From Clostridiales bacterium (GTDB lineage Bacteria > Bacillota > Clostridia > Christensenellales > DTU072): a stretch of DNA of 50,868 nucleotides. Positions 1-9,400 of the stretch are shown one piece after another (position 1 is the stretch's first letter; each line of letters starts with the position of its first letter). The stretch lies in assembly GCA_012838805.1 (NCBI GenBank), contig DUON01000009.1, positions 1-50,868 on the forward strand. The letters are read 5' to 3'. The position numbers and the translations under genes are program-made. Below the pieces are notes generated by a model. It was not told the origin of the DNA and ran no database searches. It saw only the letters and a list, made by a program, of their open reading frames with translations.

Positions 1-115
1 AAATTTTAATAATTATTATCTTATATATAAAAAAAAATAAAAATAATGCAACCTCTATAAATGCGGTTTAGGCAATCCAAAACAAGACTTTTTGGAACCC
101 ATAACGGAAAAATAA

Positions 116-139
116 AAATAGCGGAGGTGTCCGCTATTT
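116..139 (-). terminator. Intrinsic terminator of the zinc-ribbon gene
   Basis: A perfect 10-bp stem (AAATAGCGGA pairing with TCCGCTATTT) closes a 4-base loop. Read on the minus strand it is followed by a T-rich tract. It lies 39 bases past the stop codon of the zinc-ribbon gene. The rest of bases 1-177 is AT-rich and holds nothing else I can name. Confidence 0.8.
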
Positions 140-177
140 ACCATTTACATAAATTCCCTCTTAAAGTAGTATTGTCC

Positions 178-696
178 TTAAAAGTCCTCAAAATCGTCTT
201 CGTCTTCATAATCGTCAAAGTCGTCGTCCACTTCTTCGTCCAAAAGCACATCATCGTCTAATTCTTCGTCGTCCAAGATATCCAAATCTTCATTCATATT
301 TTCTTCGTCCTCAAATATCTCGTCGTTCTCTTCCCATTCCTCTTCTTCGGCAAGCTCTTCAAGAGACAGGGGGACATCTTCGTCGTCCTCTTCCACATCG
401 TCTATATCGTCATCGTCGTCCGAATCAATCTTAGACCATTCGTCGGGCTCGATGTCGTCGCTTATTTTTTTTGCTTTTTCCGCCTTTATTTCTGCGATAC
501 AGCTTTCACAATACTTTTCGCCTTCTGTCAAATAATTTACTCTACATCTGGGGCATATCTCCAAATCGTCGTCAATATCTACTATTTCCTCTTCGTCAGC
601 CTTGCCCATAAGCTCTTTATGACAAATCTCACAATAATCTTCTTCTTCCAAGATGTAATTTATATCGCATCTGGGACATTTTTTGTATTTCAACAT
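178..696 (-). CDS. Double zinc-ribbon protein with long acidic tail
   Basis: This is a 172-residue protein of unknown function. The N-terminal half has two similar zinc-binding units of the form CPRCxxNYxxExExYCExC (about residues 7-27 and 47-67), each giving four cysteines for one zinc. From about residue 85 to the end the chain is mostly Asp and Glu, a low-complexity disordered tail. No signal peptide or membrane segment is seen, so it is probably cytoplasmic. The start is set at the ATG at 696, because GGGAGG lies four to five bases upstream; an in-frame start at 717 has no such site. It is transcribed alone between its own promoter (755-783) and terminator (116-139). The tail could bind basic proteins or mimic nucleic acid; nothing in the sequence decides this. 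Confidence 0.8.
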   Translation of the reverse strand: MLKYKKCPRCDINYILEEEDYCEICHKELMGKADEEEIVDIDDDLEICPRCRVNYLTEGEKYCESCIAEIKAEKAKKISDDIEPDEWSKIDSDDDDDIDDVEEDDEDVPLSLEELAEEEEWEENDEIFEDEENMNEDLDILDDEELDDDVLLDEEVDDDFDDYEDEDDFEDF

Positions 697-738
697 AACA
701 CCCTCCCGATTGGACATTATATGTGAATTTTTGTTTAT

Positions 739-753
739 TATCCGTTTCGGATA
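739..753. promoter_or_regulatory. Possible palindromic operator over a transcription start
   Basis: TATCCGTTTCGGATA is a perfect 6-bp inverted repeat around TTT. It lies just downstream of the -10 box of the zinc-ribbon promoter and covers the expected transcription start. A repressor bound here would block initiation. It could equally be a small leader hairpin. No regulator is encoded next to it. Confidence 0.3.
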
Positions 754-754
754 T

Positions 755-783
755 ATTATATTGACTATAACACTATTTGTAAA
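755..783 (-). promoter_or_regulatory. Sigma-A promoter of the zinc-ribbon gene
   Basis: On the minus strand TTTACA (778-783) and TATAAT (755-760) are separated by exactly 17 bases. The predicted start, near 748, leaves a leader of about 50 bases before the ATG at 696. Confidence 0.75.
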
Positions 784-804
784 CTGTTTTATTTATTTTT
801 TCTT

Positions 805-837
805 AAAAAAAAAGCGAACGCCGAATTCGCTTTTTTT
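805..837 (-). terminator. Terminator of the propeller-like lipoprotein gene
   Basis: GCGAA and TTCGC form the stem core around a 7-base loop, extended by an A-run on one side and a T-run on the other. On the minus strand it is followed by nine T residues. It begins 20 bases past the stop of the lipoprotein gene. The A/T symmetry would let it work in both directions, but no plus-strand gene needs it. Confidence 0.8.
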
Positions 838-856
838 CACTAATTTTTTTTGGCTA

Positions 857-2272
857 TCAAAAAGCCGCTATTCTGTCCTTATCAATGATTTTGCCAAGCA
901 CTTTTGCCTTTCTGGTTTCGGGCTTTCTGTCTTGAACGGAGTCCAGGTCCAAATAATAGATATTATTTGAGATATCGCTGTTAAAGAAGTATAAGGTTGC
1001 TTCAATTATTTCTGCGCCTATCCATTCTGTGGAAAAGCCCCCCTCATAATAAAGCGTTGCATTGGCTTCGACAGCTACAAAATCTTGGTTATCAAACTCA
1101 AAGAGCTTTATATTCTTAAGTTTGCTTTCCTCGTAATAATAGGCATAATAAGCCTCATTTTCTTCATCAAAATAAAAGTCATAAAAAGTCACCGATGTGT
1201 TGAATACAATGGCGTTTTGAATATAAGAGCCGTCATTGTCATAAAGGTCAATCTTTGTATTGCTGTTTTCATCCTTTCCCACAAGCGCCACTTTGTCTTC
1301 CACATAATAAAAGGAAGAGTATTCAAAGCCCTTTTGGGAGGTGACATTTTGGGTGAAGCGAACAAAATTATCCTTAACGAAGTCAAATTCCTTGCCGTAT
1401 GTATAGGCATACACGCCCGAATACGGCTTATTTTTTTGGTTGTCTTCGACATTATATAAAATCATCAGCTTGTCCTCGACATATTTCATATCCAAAATAG
1501 TCGCGGAAAAAGTCACATCGTCCAAGCCCATCATTTCGCTGGAGAAGATTGTCTTTTTGAAGTCGCCTTGGATAGAAAGGGCTATTATATATTTTTCAGA
1601 AGTGTCGGGATCGGTCTTGGTATAAATGGCGAAGTTGTCCATGGAAGCTTTATCAGACGGTTTTGTAAATTTGACATTGGTTACGCTTTCCTCGACCAAA
1701 CTCGGTTTGAACTTTTTGTCGTTAAGGTTAATTTTATAGATATTGTTGTCCTTTATATAAGCTAAGGTGTTGTCTACTATCTTATAGGGCACGGAATGGT
1801 TGTCGAATTCTGCGATAATCTGAGTGCCAGTGCCGTCCACCTTTGTGCGCATAAGCACCATTTGTGCCGTTTTGGGATTGCCCTCGCTGTCGCGGTCCAA
1901 ACTTGTCGTGGGATAATATATCCAGTCGTTATAGATATACAAACCGCCATAATCTTTTTGGGTGGAAAAGAACTTTTTGGGGACAATTATTGTGAAAGTG
2001 TCCTTTTTGGGCTTTTTGTTTTCGTCAAGCTCCACCCTTGCGATAGAGCCTTTGACCACGCTCCCAAAGTCGTTCGGGTCATCTTGTTTGGCATAACCAT
2101 TGATAAAATATAAGTAATCCCCATAGATTACAGCAAGTCCGCCGTTGGAATAGATTTTTTTGTTGTCATAATTGCCGGGGATTCTCTCTTGAGTGAGCCT
2201 TTCCACACAGCCGGTAAACATCAATACGCCGATTAAGATAGCTATAAATATCGGTACCGTTTTTCTTTTCAT
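857..2272 (-). CDS. Lipoprotein with beta-propeller-like (DUF5050/TolB-like) repeats
   Basis: This 471-residue predicted lipoprotein starts MKRKTVPIFIAILIG and has a lipobox ending in FTGC at about residue 22, so it should be lipid-anchored on the outer face of the membrane. The body is beta-rich with repeated elements of the type DxLYFIxG, IARVELDEN, GLYIYNDWIYY, MRTKVDGTG and NNIYKINLND. These resemble the blades of DUF5050/TolB-like propellers that read I-x-R-x-x-x-DGT. The ATG at 2272 is preferred because GGAG sits six bases upstream; the longer in-frame version would start at a TTG that overlaps that site. It has its own promoter (2306-2334) and terminator (805-837). No catalytic motif is visible. 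A sensing or scaffolding role is a guess. Confidence 0.8.
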   Translation of the reverse strand: MKRKTVPIFIAILIGVLMFTGCVERLTQERIPGNYDNKKIYSNGGLAVIYGDYLYFINGYAKQDDPNDFGSVVKGSIARVELDENKKPKKDTFTIIVPKKFFSTQKDYGGLYIYNDWIYYPTTSLDRDSEGNPKTAQMVLMRTKVDGTGTQIIAEFDNHSVPYKIVDNTLAYIKDNNIYKINLNDKKFKPSLVEESVTNVKFTKPSDKASMDNFAIYTKTDPDTSEKYIIALSIQGDFKKTIFSSEMMGLDDVTFSATILDMKYVEDKLMILYNVEDNQKNKPYSGVYAYTYGKEFDFVKDNFVRFTQNVTSQKGFEYSSFYYVEDKVALVGKDENSNTKIDLYDNDGSYIQNAIVFNTSVTFYDFYFDEENEAYYAYYYEESKLKNIKLFEFDNQDFVAVEANATLYYEGGFSTEWIGAEIIEATLYFFNSDISNNIYYLDLDSVQDRKPETRKAKVLGKIIDKDRIAAF

Positions 2273-2305
2273 TGTTTTCTCCAATATCTTGTCTGGTGTT
2301 GCTAT

Positions 2306-2334
2306 ATTATATAATATAATAAAGCCGATTGCAA
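2306..2334 (-). promoter_or_regulatory. Promoter of the propeller-like lipoprotein gene
   Basis: TTGCAA (2329-2334) and TATAAT (2306-2311) on the minus strand are separated by 17 bases. They lie 34 bases upstream of the ATG at 2272, with a GGAG site between. Confidence 0.65.
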
Positions 2335-2365
2335 TAGTATTAAATACATCTTTTAATCTTTTCGC

Positions 2366-3148
2366 CTAAACTTCAATATCGTTGACGCTGTCCAAGACTA
2401 TATCGGGCTTAATGTGCGATTTATGAACCATTTCCACCGTGGTTTCGCCTGTCAGCACCAAGATACTTGTCATCTTATTGTTTATGCCGAACAAGATATC
2501 CGTATAGAGCCTGTCTCCCACCATGGCGACTTTTTCGGGCTCTATATGACAGTGGTCAAACACAAAGTCCGCCATGGGCGCATTGGGCTTTCCGATAACC
2601 ACGGAAGGCGTCCTTCCGTTTGTTTTTTCTATCAGTGCCATTATTGCACCTGTATCTGGCATATTCCCATATTCGCTGGGACACACAAAATCAGGATGAG
2701 TGGCTATGTAGTCTTTGCCTTTTTCCAGCAAAATACAAGCGTGGAAGAGTTTGTCGTATGTAAGAGAGGTATCAAACCCCAAAACCACTACATCCGCATC
2801 TTGGTTTTCGTCCTTTATTTCAATGCCATAGTCTGACATTTCCCTCTTAAGCTCATCTGTGCCCAAAACATAAATTGACTTATAAGGGCGATGCCTTGAC
2901 AAAAACTGTGCCGTCGCCATTCCCGATGTTATTATCTGCTCTATTTTGGCATCATATCCCAAATTCCTTATTTTTTTATGATAATCGTATTTGGACTTGG
3001 AGCTGTTGTTTGTGACGAAACAGACCTTTTTGCCATGCGCGGTGAGTCTGTTCAGCGTGTCTATGGCTCCTTCAAGGGGAGTATCCCCCATATTTATGGT
3101 GCCGTCAAGGTCAAATAAAAAAAGTTCGATATCTTTAGTGCTCTTCAT
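2366..3148 (-). CDS. HAD-IIA sugar/glycerol phosphatase, NagD/AraL type
   Basis: This 260-residue protein is of normal length for subclass IIA HAD phosphatases, which remove phosphate from small sugar or polyol phosphates. All motifs are present: FDLDGT with the nucleophile Asp13 and acid/base Asp15, TNNSS (46-50) as motif II, the GKP lysine at 187, and GDRLYTD (211-217) with the Mg-binding aspartates. The C2-type cap lies between motifs II and III. The ATG at 3148 overlaps the end of the upstream gene by 14 bases, so the two are translationally coupled. In Bacillus subtilis, NagD-like AraL and the glycerol-1-phosphate dehydrogenase AraM are neighbours in one operon. The partner here looks like a degenerate AraM, so an AraL-like role is plausible. 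The substrate cannot be told from sequence. Confidence 0.88.
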   Translation of the reverse strand: MKSTKDIELFLFDLDGTINMGDTPLEGAIDTLNRLTAHGKKVCFVTNNSSKSKYDYHKKIRNLGYDAKIEQIITSGMATAQFLSRHRPYKSIYVLGTDELKREMSDYGIEIKDENQDADVVVLGFDTSLTYDKLFHACILLEKGKDYIATHPDFVCPSEYGNMPDTGAIMALIEKTNGRTPSVVIGKPNAPMADFVFDHCHIEPEKVAMVGDRLYTDILFGINNKMTSILVLTGETTVEMVHKSHIKPDIVLDSVNDIEV

Positions 3149-4163
3149 AATTAACTATTCCTTCAATTATTCCTTTTTTGTGTATTTGGGCAAACAGTCC
3201 GTTTGTTTGAGAGCCCGCCCTTGTTATCAAGTTCAAAGCCTTATATAAATTGCAGTCCTCGAAGCCGTCCGACATAGCCCTATAAACGCCGGCTATATAG
3301 CTTAACTGCTCTTTGGTAATAAATAACTTCTCAAAAAGCAAAGGATTGCACATAATAAATCTTGCCAAATCTTCTTGCATAATTTGAGGGGTTGCGGACG
3401 GTATAAGCATATCATTAAAATTCCATTTTGTAAAGATTATACCAAGGTAAAACAATAAATACGCTATAAAAAACTCTTTATTTTTACTCCAAGTATCTTT
3501 CTCTTCATACCGTATCCTATACACGATTGGGAACTCTCCCGACTTGTTCAGCCAGTCCACGCTCTTTTTGATTAAATCTATCATCTCTTGATAATAAAGG
3601 TCTATATCCGTTTTGTAGAGCAAAAAGCTCTTTATCTTTTTAATCAGCATCTCTAAAGAGGAGTCCTTAAAAGGTTTATGCAAAGAAACGCAATATATGT
3701 CATATAATGAAATAAAAAGGGAAAATAGAGTTGCGTATCCCGAAGCCATAAGATTGGTAGCCTTTAAGTCGAATATTTGAGTATCAAAATAGGCGAACTC
3801 TGCGAACCTTTTCCCTGAAAAATTCATAAGTCTTCCGTCAGAGAAGAAGTCGGGCACAATATCGCATGCATAAAAAGAGTAGAGGTTGTCTTGGGCGACA
3901 AGACGCGTTTTTGCTATAACTTTGGCGTCCCCTGCTCCAATGACATATCTTACATAATCCTCAAACTTATCTTCGGGTTCGGATACATGTTTTATTTTTA
4001 TGGTATTGCCGTTTTCATAAAGAGCTTTGGACACTCTGTCCAAAACCTCTTCGTCTTGATATACTATGCCCACGCATCCGTTCTTATAGCACGAATATAT
4101 CAAATCTTTGAGCTTTCCCAAACCATTGGCAACATAAAAATTGGTTCTGGTCCTTTTTGTCAT
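3135..4163 (-). CDS. Degenerate AraM-like/Fe-ADH-fold protein
   Basis: This 342-residue protein has no clear family signature. Its first half resembles the dehydroquinate synthase/iron-alcohol-dehydrogenase/glycerol-1-phosphate dehydrogenase fold. There is an early strand (VGIVYQDEEVLDRV), a YVIGAGDAKVIAKT element where the family has its GGGSxxDxAK dinucleotide loop, and FDTQIFDLKATNLMASGYATLFS, which lines up with the segment that ends in A-G-x-G-D. The aspartate and histidines that bind the catalytic metal in active members are not seen at the equivalent places (SGYAT, NKEFFIAY), so it may be a pseudoenzyme. It overlaps the downstream NagD/AraL-type phosphatase by 14 bases. A TATAAT box six bases before the ATG and the lack of a properly spaced Shine-Dalgarno site suggest a leaderless message. 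The fold assignment is by eye and uncertain. Confidence 0.55.
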   Translation of the reverse strand: MTKRTRTNFYVANGLGKLKDLIYSCYKNGCVGIVYQDEEVLDRVSKALYENGNTIKIKHVSEPEDKFEDYVRYVIGAGDAKVIAKTRLVAQDNLYSFYACDIVPDFFSDGRLMNFSGKRFAEFAYFDTQIFDLKATNLMASGYATLFSLFISLYDIYCVSLHKPFKDSSLEMLIKKIKSFLLYKTDIDLYYQEMIDLIKKSVDWLNKSGEFPIVYRIRYEEKDTWSKNKEFFIAYLLFYLGIIFTKWNFNDMLIPSATPQIMQEDLARFIMCNPLLFEKLFITKEQLSYIAGVYRAMSDGFEDCNLYKALNLITRAGSQTNGLFAQIHKKGIIEGIVNYEEH

Positions 4164-4169
4164 ACCTTG

Positions 4170-4175
4170 ATTATA
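4170..4175 (-). promoter_or_regulatory. -10 box placed for a leaderless transcript
   Basis: On the minus strand a perfect TATAAT ends six bases before the ATG at 4163, so the expected start falls on or next to the A of the start codon. I find no good -35 box at 16-18 bases. The gene may instead be read through from hisC, which ends 62 bases upstream. Confidence 0.4.
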
Positions 4176-4225
4176 GCCTTAAATCGCTAGGACAATACCA
4201 AAAACTATGTTGATTTTTTGCAAAT

Positions 4226-5278
4226 TTAAGCTAAAATATCTTTCAAATTCTCTAAGAACAAATCCATATCTTTGTCTTGACCTATTGTGACGCGTATAAA
4301 GTCATTCACACCTTTTTTATCAAAGTATCTGACAAGTATGCCTCTATTTTTAAGCTCCTTATAGACTTGGCAGGCATTCTTTACTTTAATGAACAGAAAG
4401 TTTGAAGAACTCTTGAGGACAAAAAGCCCCATATTCGTTAAGGCATCACATACCCTTTCCCTTGTGGCGACTATCTTGGCGGTTATATCGCTATAATAAT
4501 CCCCGTCCCTAACCGCCACCAAAGCAACCGCCATACTCAACCTGTTCACCGTATAGCTGTTTATTGAATTCTTAATTCTGTTCAAAGCGTCTATTAAGTT
4601 TTGGTTCCCCACGGCATACCCAAGCCTTATCCCCGCAAGGGAATGGCTTTTGGAAAGAGTTTCTACAACCAAAAGGTTATCGTACTCTTTTATCAGTTCT
4701 ATGCTTGAACAGCCTTGACTAAAAGCGATATACGCTTGATCAACGATGACTATTTTGTCTTTATTATTCTTCACCAGCTCTTCTATCTCTTGAGTTTTCA
4801 AAGCCATGCCTGTGGGGGCGTTGGGGTTTGCCAAAAGTATGCCCTTGCCGTCAAGCCCCAAATAGTCATTAATATCTATTTGATAGTCTTTTAGAGCTAT
4901 CTTTATCTTTTTTAAGCGATAATAATCAGCGTACACATCATAAAAACTATATGTAATCTGGGGATAAGCTATGGTGTCGTCCTCATCAAAAAAAGCCGCT
5001 ATCGCCATGGACAAGACTTCGTCGCTGCCGTTTGATAGGAATATGTTCTTGAAAGAGGTCTTTTTTATTTTGGCAAGCTCTTCCCTTAATTCAGTACCGT
5101 CAGGGTCGGGATACAAAAGCAAATCTTGATATTCAAAATTCCTTAATACCTCTTTTATTTGGGGCGTGGGGGGATAGGCGTTCTCATTTGTGTTGAGTTT
5201 TATATATTTTTTGTCCTTGGGCTGCTCCCCCGCTGTATAAGGGATTATATCTTTTGCAAGCTTGGAATAAAATTTCAT
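4226..5278 (-). CDS. hisC: Histidinol-phosphate aminotransferase-like (HisC) enzyme
   Basis: This 350-residue class I/II PLP aminotransferase has the usual HisC length. It shows the N-terminal LNTNENAYPP motif, YPDPDGTELRE, the LSNGSDEVL phosphate-loop region, NPNAPTG (151-157), VIVDQAY (177-183) and the Schiff-base lysine Lys210 in LSKSHSLAGIRLGY. HisC makes L-histidinol phosphate from imidazole-acetol phosphate, and many members also transaminate aromatic amino acids. No other histidine gene is in the window, so a broad-specificity aromatic role is possible. The ATG at 5278 follows GAGGTG; the GTG two codons upstream lies inside that site and is rejected. It begins 13 bases past the AI-2E-type gene and is probably cotranscribed with it. 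Confidence 0.9.
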   Translation of the reverse strand: MKFYSKLAKDIIPYTAGEQPKDKKYIKLNTNENAYPPTPQIKEVLRNFEYQDLLLYPDPDGTELREELAKIKKTSFKNIFLSNGSDEVLSMAIAAFFDEDDTIAYPQITYSFYDVYADYYRLKKIKIALKDYQIDINDYLGLDGKGILLANPNAPTGMALKTQEIEELVKNNKDKIVIVDQAYIAFSQGCSSIELIKEYDNLLVVETLSKSHSLAGIRLGYAVGNQNLIDALNRIKNSINSYTVNRLSMAVALVAVRDGDYYSDITAKIVATRERVCDALTNMGLFVLKSSSNFLFIKVKNACQVYKELKNRGILVRYFDKKGVNDFIRVTIGQDKDMDLFLENLKDILA

Positions 5279-5291
5279 ATTCACCTCGCGT

Positions 5292-6392
5292 TCATTTTAT
5301 CACACCGTCTTTTGTCCCGTCAAGATAAAGCGAGGTCTTGAGCCTTTTCTTTTGGAGCACCCCTTTCAAAAATTCGTGCAAAAAAGCCGTTATCGGCACG
5401 CTTAAAAACACTCCCCAAAAACCAAAAAGCCCCCCGCCCACCACAACCGCGGCAAGTATCCAAAAACTTGAAAGCCCCACATATTTGCCCACGATAACCG
5501 GATAAGTGGTCATGGCCTCCACTTGTTGGAGAATAATTATAAAAATAGCGAATATCAAAACTTGGCTGGGATTGATCGAAAAAATTAATAGCGCCGATAT
5601 GCCGCCGCCTATATATGCGCCGATTATTGGGACAAGATTAAATAAGGCGGTAATAAACGCTATCAGCGGCGCCAAGGGCAGTCCCAGTATCAGCATAAAG
5701 GTATATGTGAAAAAGCCAAGAATCAAGGCTTCAATAAGTTGTCCGCCCATATACCTTGAAAACTTTTCCAAAGCCATATTCAAAGTATCCAAGACATTCT
5801 TGATTTTTTCTTTTTTTGCAATGGAAAAAATAACCTTTCGAATCTGACGCCTTAACTGTTCCTTATTATTGAGAATGAGTATTGCGAATATAAGACCCAA
5901 AAGGGTGTTTAGAAGAATTCTTAGAGCGTCTTCGGCGATTTTCATAAGCCTTGGCAGATAGTCACCAAGTCTATTGACAAAATTGCTTAAGAGCTTATTT
6001 AAGTTGTCATATATGAAAGAAAGGGCGCCGTCCTGCGCGGGCGATTGGAAAGCCTGACCGTTTTGAAACCTCTCCACAACATTTTTTACGCTCTCCACCA
6101 GACGGGGGAATAACAAAAAGCCAAATGCCGTCAAAAACCCTGCGAAAAGTGCCACCGAAACGAAAAGAGAAAGACCTTGCCTTCCTTTTTTTAGCTTGCG
6201 AAAGACTTTTTCGCTGAAATATTCCATGGGGATATTTAATATAAGCGCAAACACAATCCCGATAAAAAGGGGCGTCAAAGCCTGTTTGACTATTGAGACA
6301 GTATTCAATACCCTATCAAAATTCCATATAACGATTCCGGCAAGAGTGATAAGCAGAAGTTTATTGACAAAATCCTTTGACACACCTTTCAT
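5292..6392 (-). CDS. AI-2E/PerM (UPF0118) family membrane transporter
   Basis: This 366-residue polytopic membrane protein of the AI-2E family exporter/permease superfamily has about eight hydrophobic segments. They begin with an N-terminal pair (residues about 10-50), a third at about 75-95, and a C-terminal half with the typical family run PLAPLIAFITALFNLVPIIG followed by helices that contain VVGGGLFGFWGVFLSVP. Members have been linked to autoinducer export, Na+/H+ antiport and peptide export, so the substrate is open. The gene is first in a likely operon with hisC. No Shine-Dalgarno site precedes the ATG. Instead TATACT ends six bases before it, as expected for a leaderless transcript. Confidence 0.88.
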   Translation of the reverse strand: MKGVSKDFVNKLLLITLAGIVIWNFDRVLNTVSIVKQALTPLFIGIVFALILNIPMEYFSEKVFRKLKKGRQGLSLFVSVALFAGFLTAFGFLLFPRLVESVKNVVERFQNGQAFQSPAQDGALSFIYDNLNKLLSNFVNRLGDYLPRLMKIAEDALRILLNTLLGLIFAILILNNKEQLRRQIRKVIFSIAKKEKIKNVLDTLNMALEKFSRYMGGQLIEALILGFFTYTFMLILGLPLAPLIAFITALFNLVPIIGAYIGGGISALLIFSINPSQVLIFAIFIIILQQVEAMTTYPVIVGKYVGLSSFWILAAVVVGGGLFGFWGVFLSVPITAFLHEFLKGVLQKKRLKTSLYLDGTKDGVIK

Positions 6393-6398
6393 ACAGAT

Positions 6399-6404
6399 AG
6401 TATA
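6399..6404 (-). promoter_or_regulatory. -10 box placed for a leaderless transcript
   Basis: TATACT on the minus strand ends six bases before the ATG at 6392. The expected start is the A of the ATG. There is no good -35, and the region where it would lie overlaps the stem of the giant gene's terminator. Confidence 0.4.
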
Positions 6405-6417
6405 TTCATATATGCAT

Positions 6418-6451
6418 AAAAAAACGCCCTTTAGGAAGCTAAAGGGCGTTT
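6418..6451 (-). terminator. Strong terminator of the giant lipoprotein gene
   Basis: A perfect 13-bp stem (AAACGCCCTTTAG with CTAAAGGGCGTTT) closes a 4-base loop and is followed on the minus strand by T residues. It starts 17 bases past the stop codon of the 9,187-residue gene and separates it from the AI-2E-type gene. Confidence 0.9.
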
Positions 6452-6467
6452 CCCCAAGTTTTTATTA

Positions 6468-9400
6468 TTATGGAACTATTCTCAGCTTGACCACGACTTG
6501 CGCTCCGTTATAATCAAGTCCAGACGGAGACGGGAAAGGCATATTAGCCACCAAAGTATAGATAGTGTCTATGGGCACAAAGGTATTGATAAGCTTATAT
6601 CTATTGCTCTCATATCGTCCAAGCTGTTCGCCATAATCGTTGGGATTGCCGGTGTGGGCCCAACCCGCTTCATTTGGTCTGTAATACACATCGAGGTCTT
6701 GCCAGTTGACATAAGTCAGCGTCTTCTGCCACCTTGTGGTGGTTCCTATCGGGATAAGCCATGGGTCTTCAAAGTGATAATAAATTTCAAACAGCGGCAG
6801 ATTATGAAGCTGGAATCTAGTGCCTCTCTTTATTCTAATTTCGGGAACCTGATTTTGTCTGGACCGATATTGACGGCTATAATAGAAGCTGCCTGAAATT
6901 TCAGAGCCCGCACTTCCCGTTCCCATACCCGCAGGATAGGTCCAGCCCATATCCAGTGACAACGGCGAGTTGGGATATGCGTTGATATGGTCGGGATTAA
7001 CAAGATATGCTATAGGATTGTCTGGGGCATTGTCCACGCCGGGTCTTTGGTTGCCGTTGGCGTCAAGGTTAAATGTATTGTCAACCAGCCCTTCATGGAT
7101 TCTGTCAGGATTCTCATCTGTTCTATCCTTTAGGTTGTGCACATAAGTAGAACATCCCGCAAGTATGATTGTTCCTCCTATGCTGTCAAGGTCCTCAGGA
7201 TATGCACAATATTGGTCTATGCCCCAGTCCACAAGAGCGATTGAGTACTTGGGCTGAATTTGGTTCTCCGCCGTCGTAAAGGTATGCACGTTGATTTTTC
7301 TGCTCTTCTTGTTATACCAATCTTCCAAATCTTTGCTCTTGAAAGATTGATTTTGATTGTAATTTTCAGGAAGCACACCAGGCATATTCTCGGTGGGATT
7401 CATTTCGTCCCCCATGGGGGTACGGAAGTTGGTGAGTTTAAGGGGTATTTCCACGCCCGGTTGCAAGGCTTGCCCTTGTCCGGTTGAGAAGTACTGAACA
7501 AACACATCCGGGAAGGTATATTCGTTAAAGACGCTTACCAAACTCGGAACATTGGTGTTCACCCATTTTCTATTGCTCAATTGAGTGAACCGCCATCTTA
7601 TCAATTGTCCTCCCCTTCCTCCAAGCGTCATAGTTGCGTATTGGTTCGCCATTCCAAAGGTCACATCACCGAAGTACCATTTATTAAAGTTGTCAAAGTA
7701 TGTGCCTCCGCCCTGAACCTTGGTGATTATCACATATTCGTCAAGGGCGCTGAACTTGATTCGCAGACCATATTTGTCATAATCGTGTAAGGCAGGATCG
7801 AACTCTACATAAGAGATCGGGTCGCCGGTGCCGTCGTCGTCGACATAGATTACTTCTATCTTTCCGATTTCGCTCTGTTCAATTTCTCCCCTCTCCCCTT
7901 TGCTGACAGGCATGAGTATGACATCTTCGGGACCATAGTTTATGCCGGTACGGAAACCGTCTATTGGAGTAAGCTCGTCGGTTTGCGGGTCATATAAGGG
8001 CTTGTTTTCGTCATAGATATAAGGCGTACATGTAAATTTGAAGGTATACGGCTGATTGTCTATATCCATGGTCATTGTGGTCTTTACTTCCTCGTCATAA
8101 TAGTTGACATATACTCTTCCACGGCTTCCGCCTGACCATATGGCGTTGACATAATAAGCTTCAAGCTGGGTCTGATAAGTTTGACCCGTTTCTGTGTCTG
8201 TATATTGAGCCGTCGCCACTCCGTTGGCATCGTAAGTGACCGTTGCCTCTTGATTATCTATTCGCTGCCGCCATTCCTTTGTGGTCACATAAATCCAGAT
8301 ATAGTCGGGCATGGGCACTCCGCCTCTGGTGATATAGTAATAAGGTTTTGTGATATGATAGCTGTTCAAATCCCCTTCAGTATAAGTTATGGCATTATGA
8401 TTTCTGCCTTCGACTTGAATATGGCTTGCGGAAGCGGGATTCCTGTTATCCATTTGGGCTTGGCGAATAGTCGCTATATACTGCTCTTTAATTTTCACGG
8501 AGATAGTGGCTTTTTGCTGTCCATCCTCTCCCATAGCAAAGCCCGGCATGGTCATATAGAATCTCATCTCACCGCCTTTATAGGACAGGGGTCTGCTGGG
8601 ATCGATAGCAAAGCTCATAAGCAATTTGTTATACTCCTCAGTTGCCAGTTCAAATGTGGACACAAGCTCTTTTTCAGCGCCCAGTCCCCTGTAAGAACGG
8701 ACCACCCTCTTGTCTCCCTCGGGCTCTCCCGCGAATTGTCCCATTGTGAATTCCATATACTCATCGTCAAATCCTTCAAAGTATACTCTAAATTTCTCAC
8801 CGGCGTTGACAAACAGATTCTCGCCAATAGCCTTGGTCAAGTTAGGCTGTTCAAGGAAGTCATAAACTTTCAGAATCTCGGATTCCGCTCCGTCTTTGAA
8901 TATACCCTTGAAACCTTCTTGATAGCCGAATATATCTACCGAAGTCTTGACTTTTCTGGACTTAAACATAACTGGATAGGTTATTCTCTGCTCGGTGGGA
9001 CCTTCTCCAACAATTGCCTCAACGCTATAATAACCGCCTGCAACCCTGATTCTGACATCGCTGTCATCCCAAAGCACTTGGATATTTGCTCTGGATATAT
9101 TTTCTTCTGAGGACAAATCCAAAGTCGTGCCGTCGTTAAACAATATTGTCGTGCCTCTGCTGCCCAACGCCAAATAGCCTTGTTCGCCTGCTCCAAGGGG
9201 CTGGGTCGTATTGACATACGGCTTAAACGGATCGAAGACAAAACTAAACGACATCTCATCCGTGGGGTCGACTACTTTTTCATAATAAGGAACAATGGCG
9301 GGGTCGGGTTCAAACAGCCTATTGATGGTCCTGTCCACATAGTGAATATTGATTATATGCGTCTGTTCTCCGCCAAATTCGTTGCCGAATATCGCATATA

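Noticed and set aside
4176..4200. TTGTCC as the -35 box of the AraM-like gene
   Set aside because: It is only 14 bases from the TATAAT box, too short for a normal promoter.
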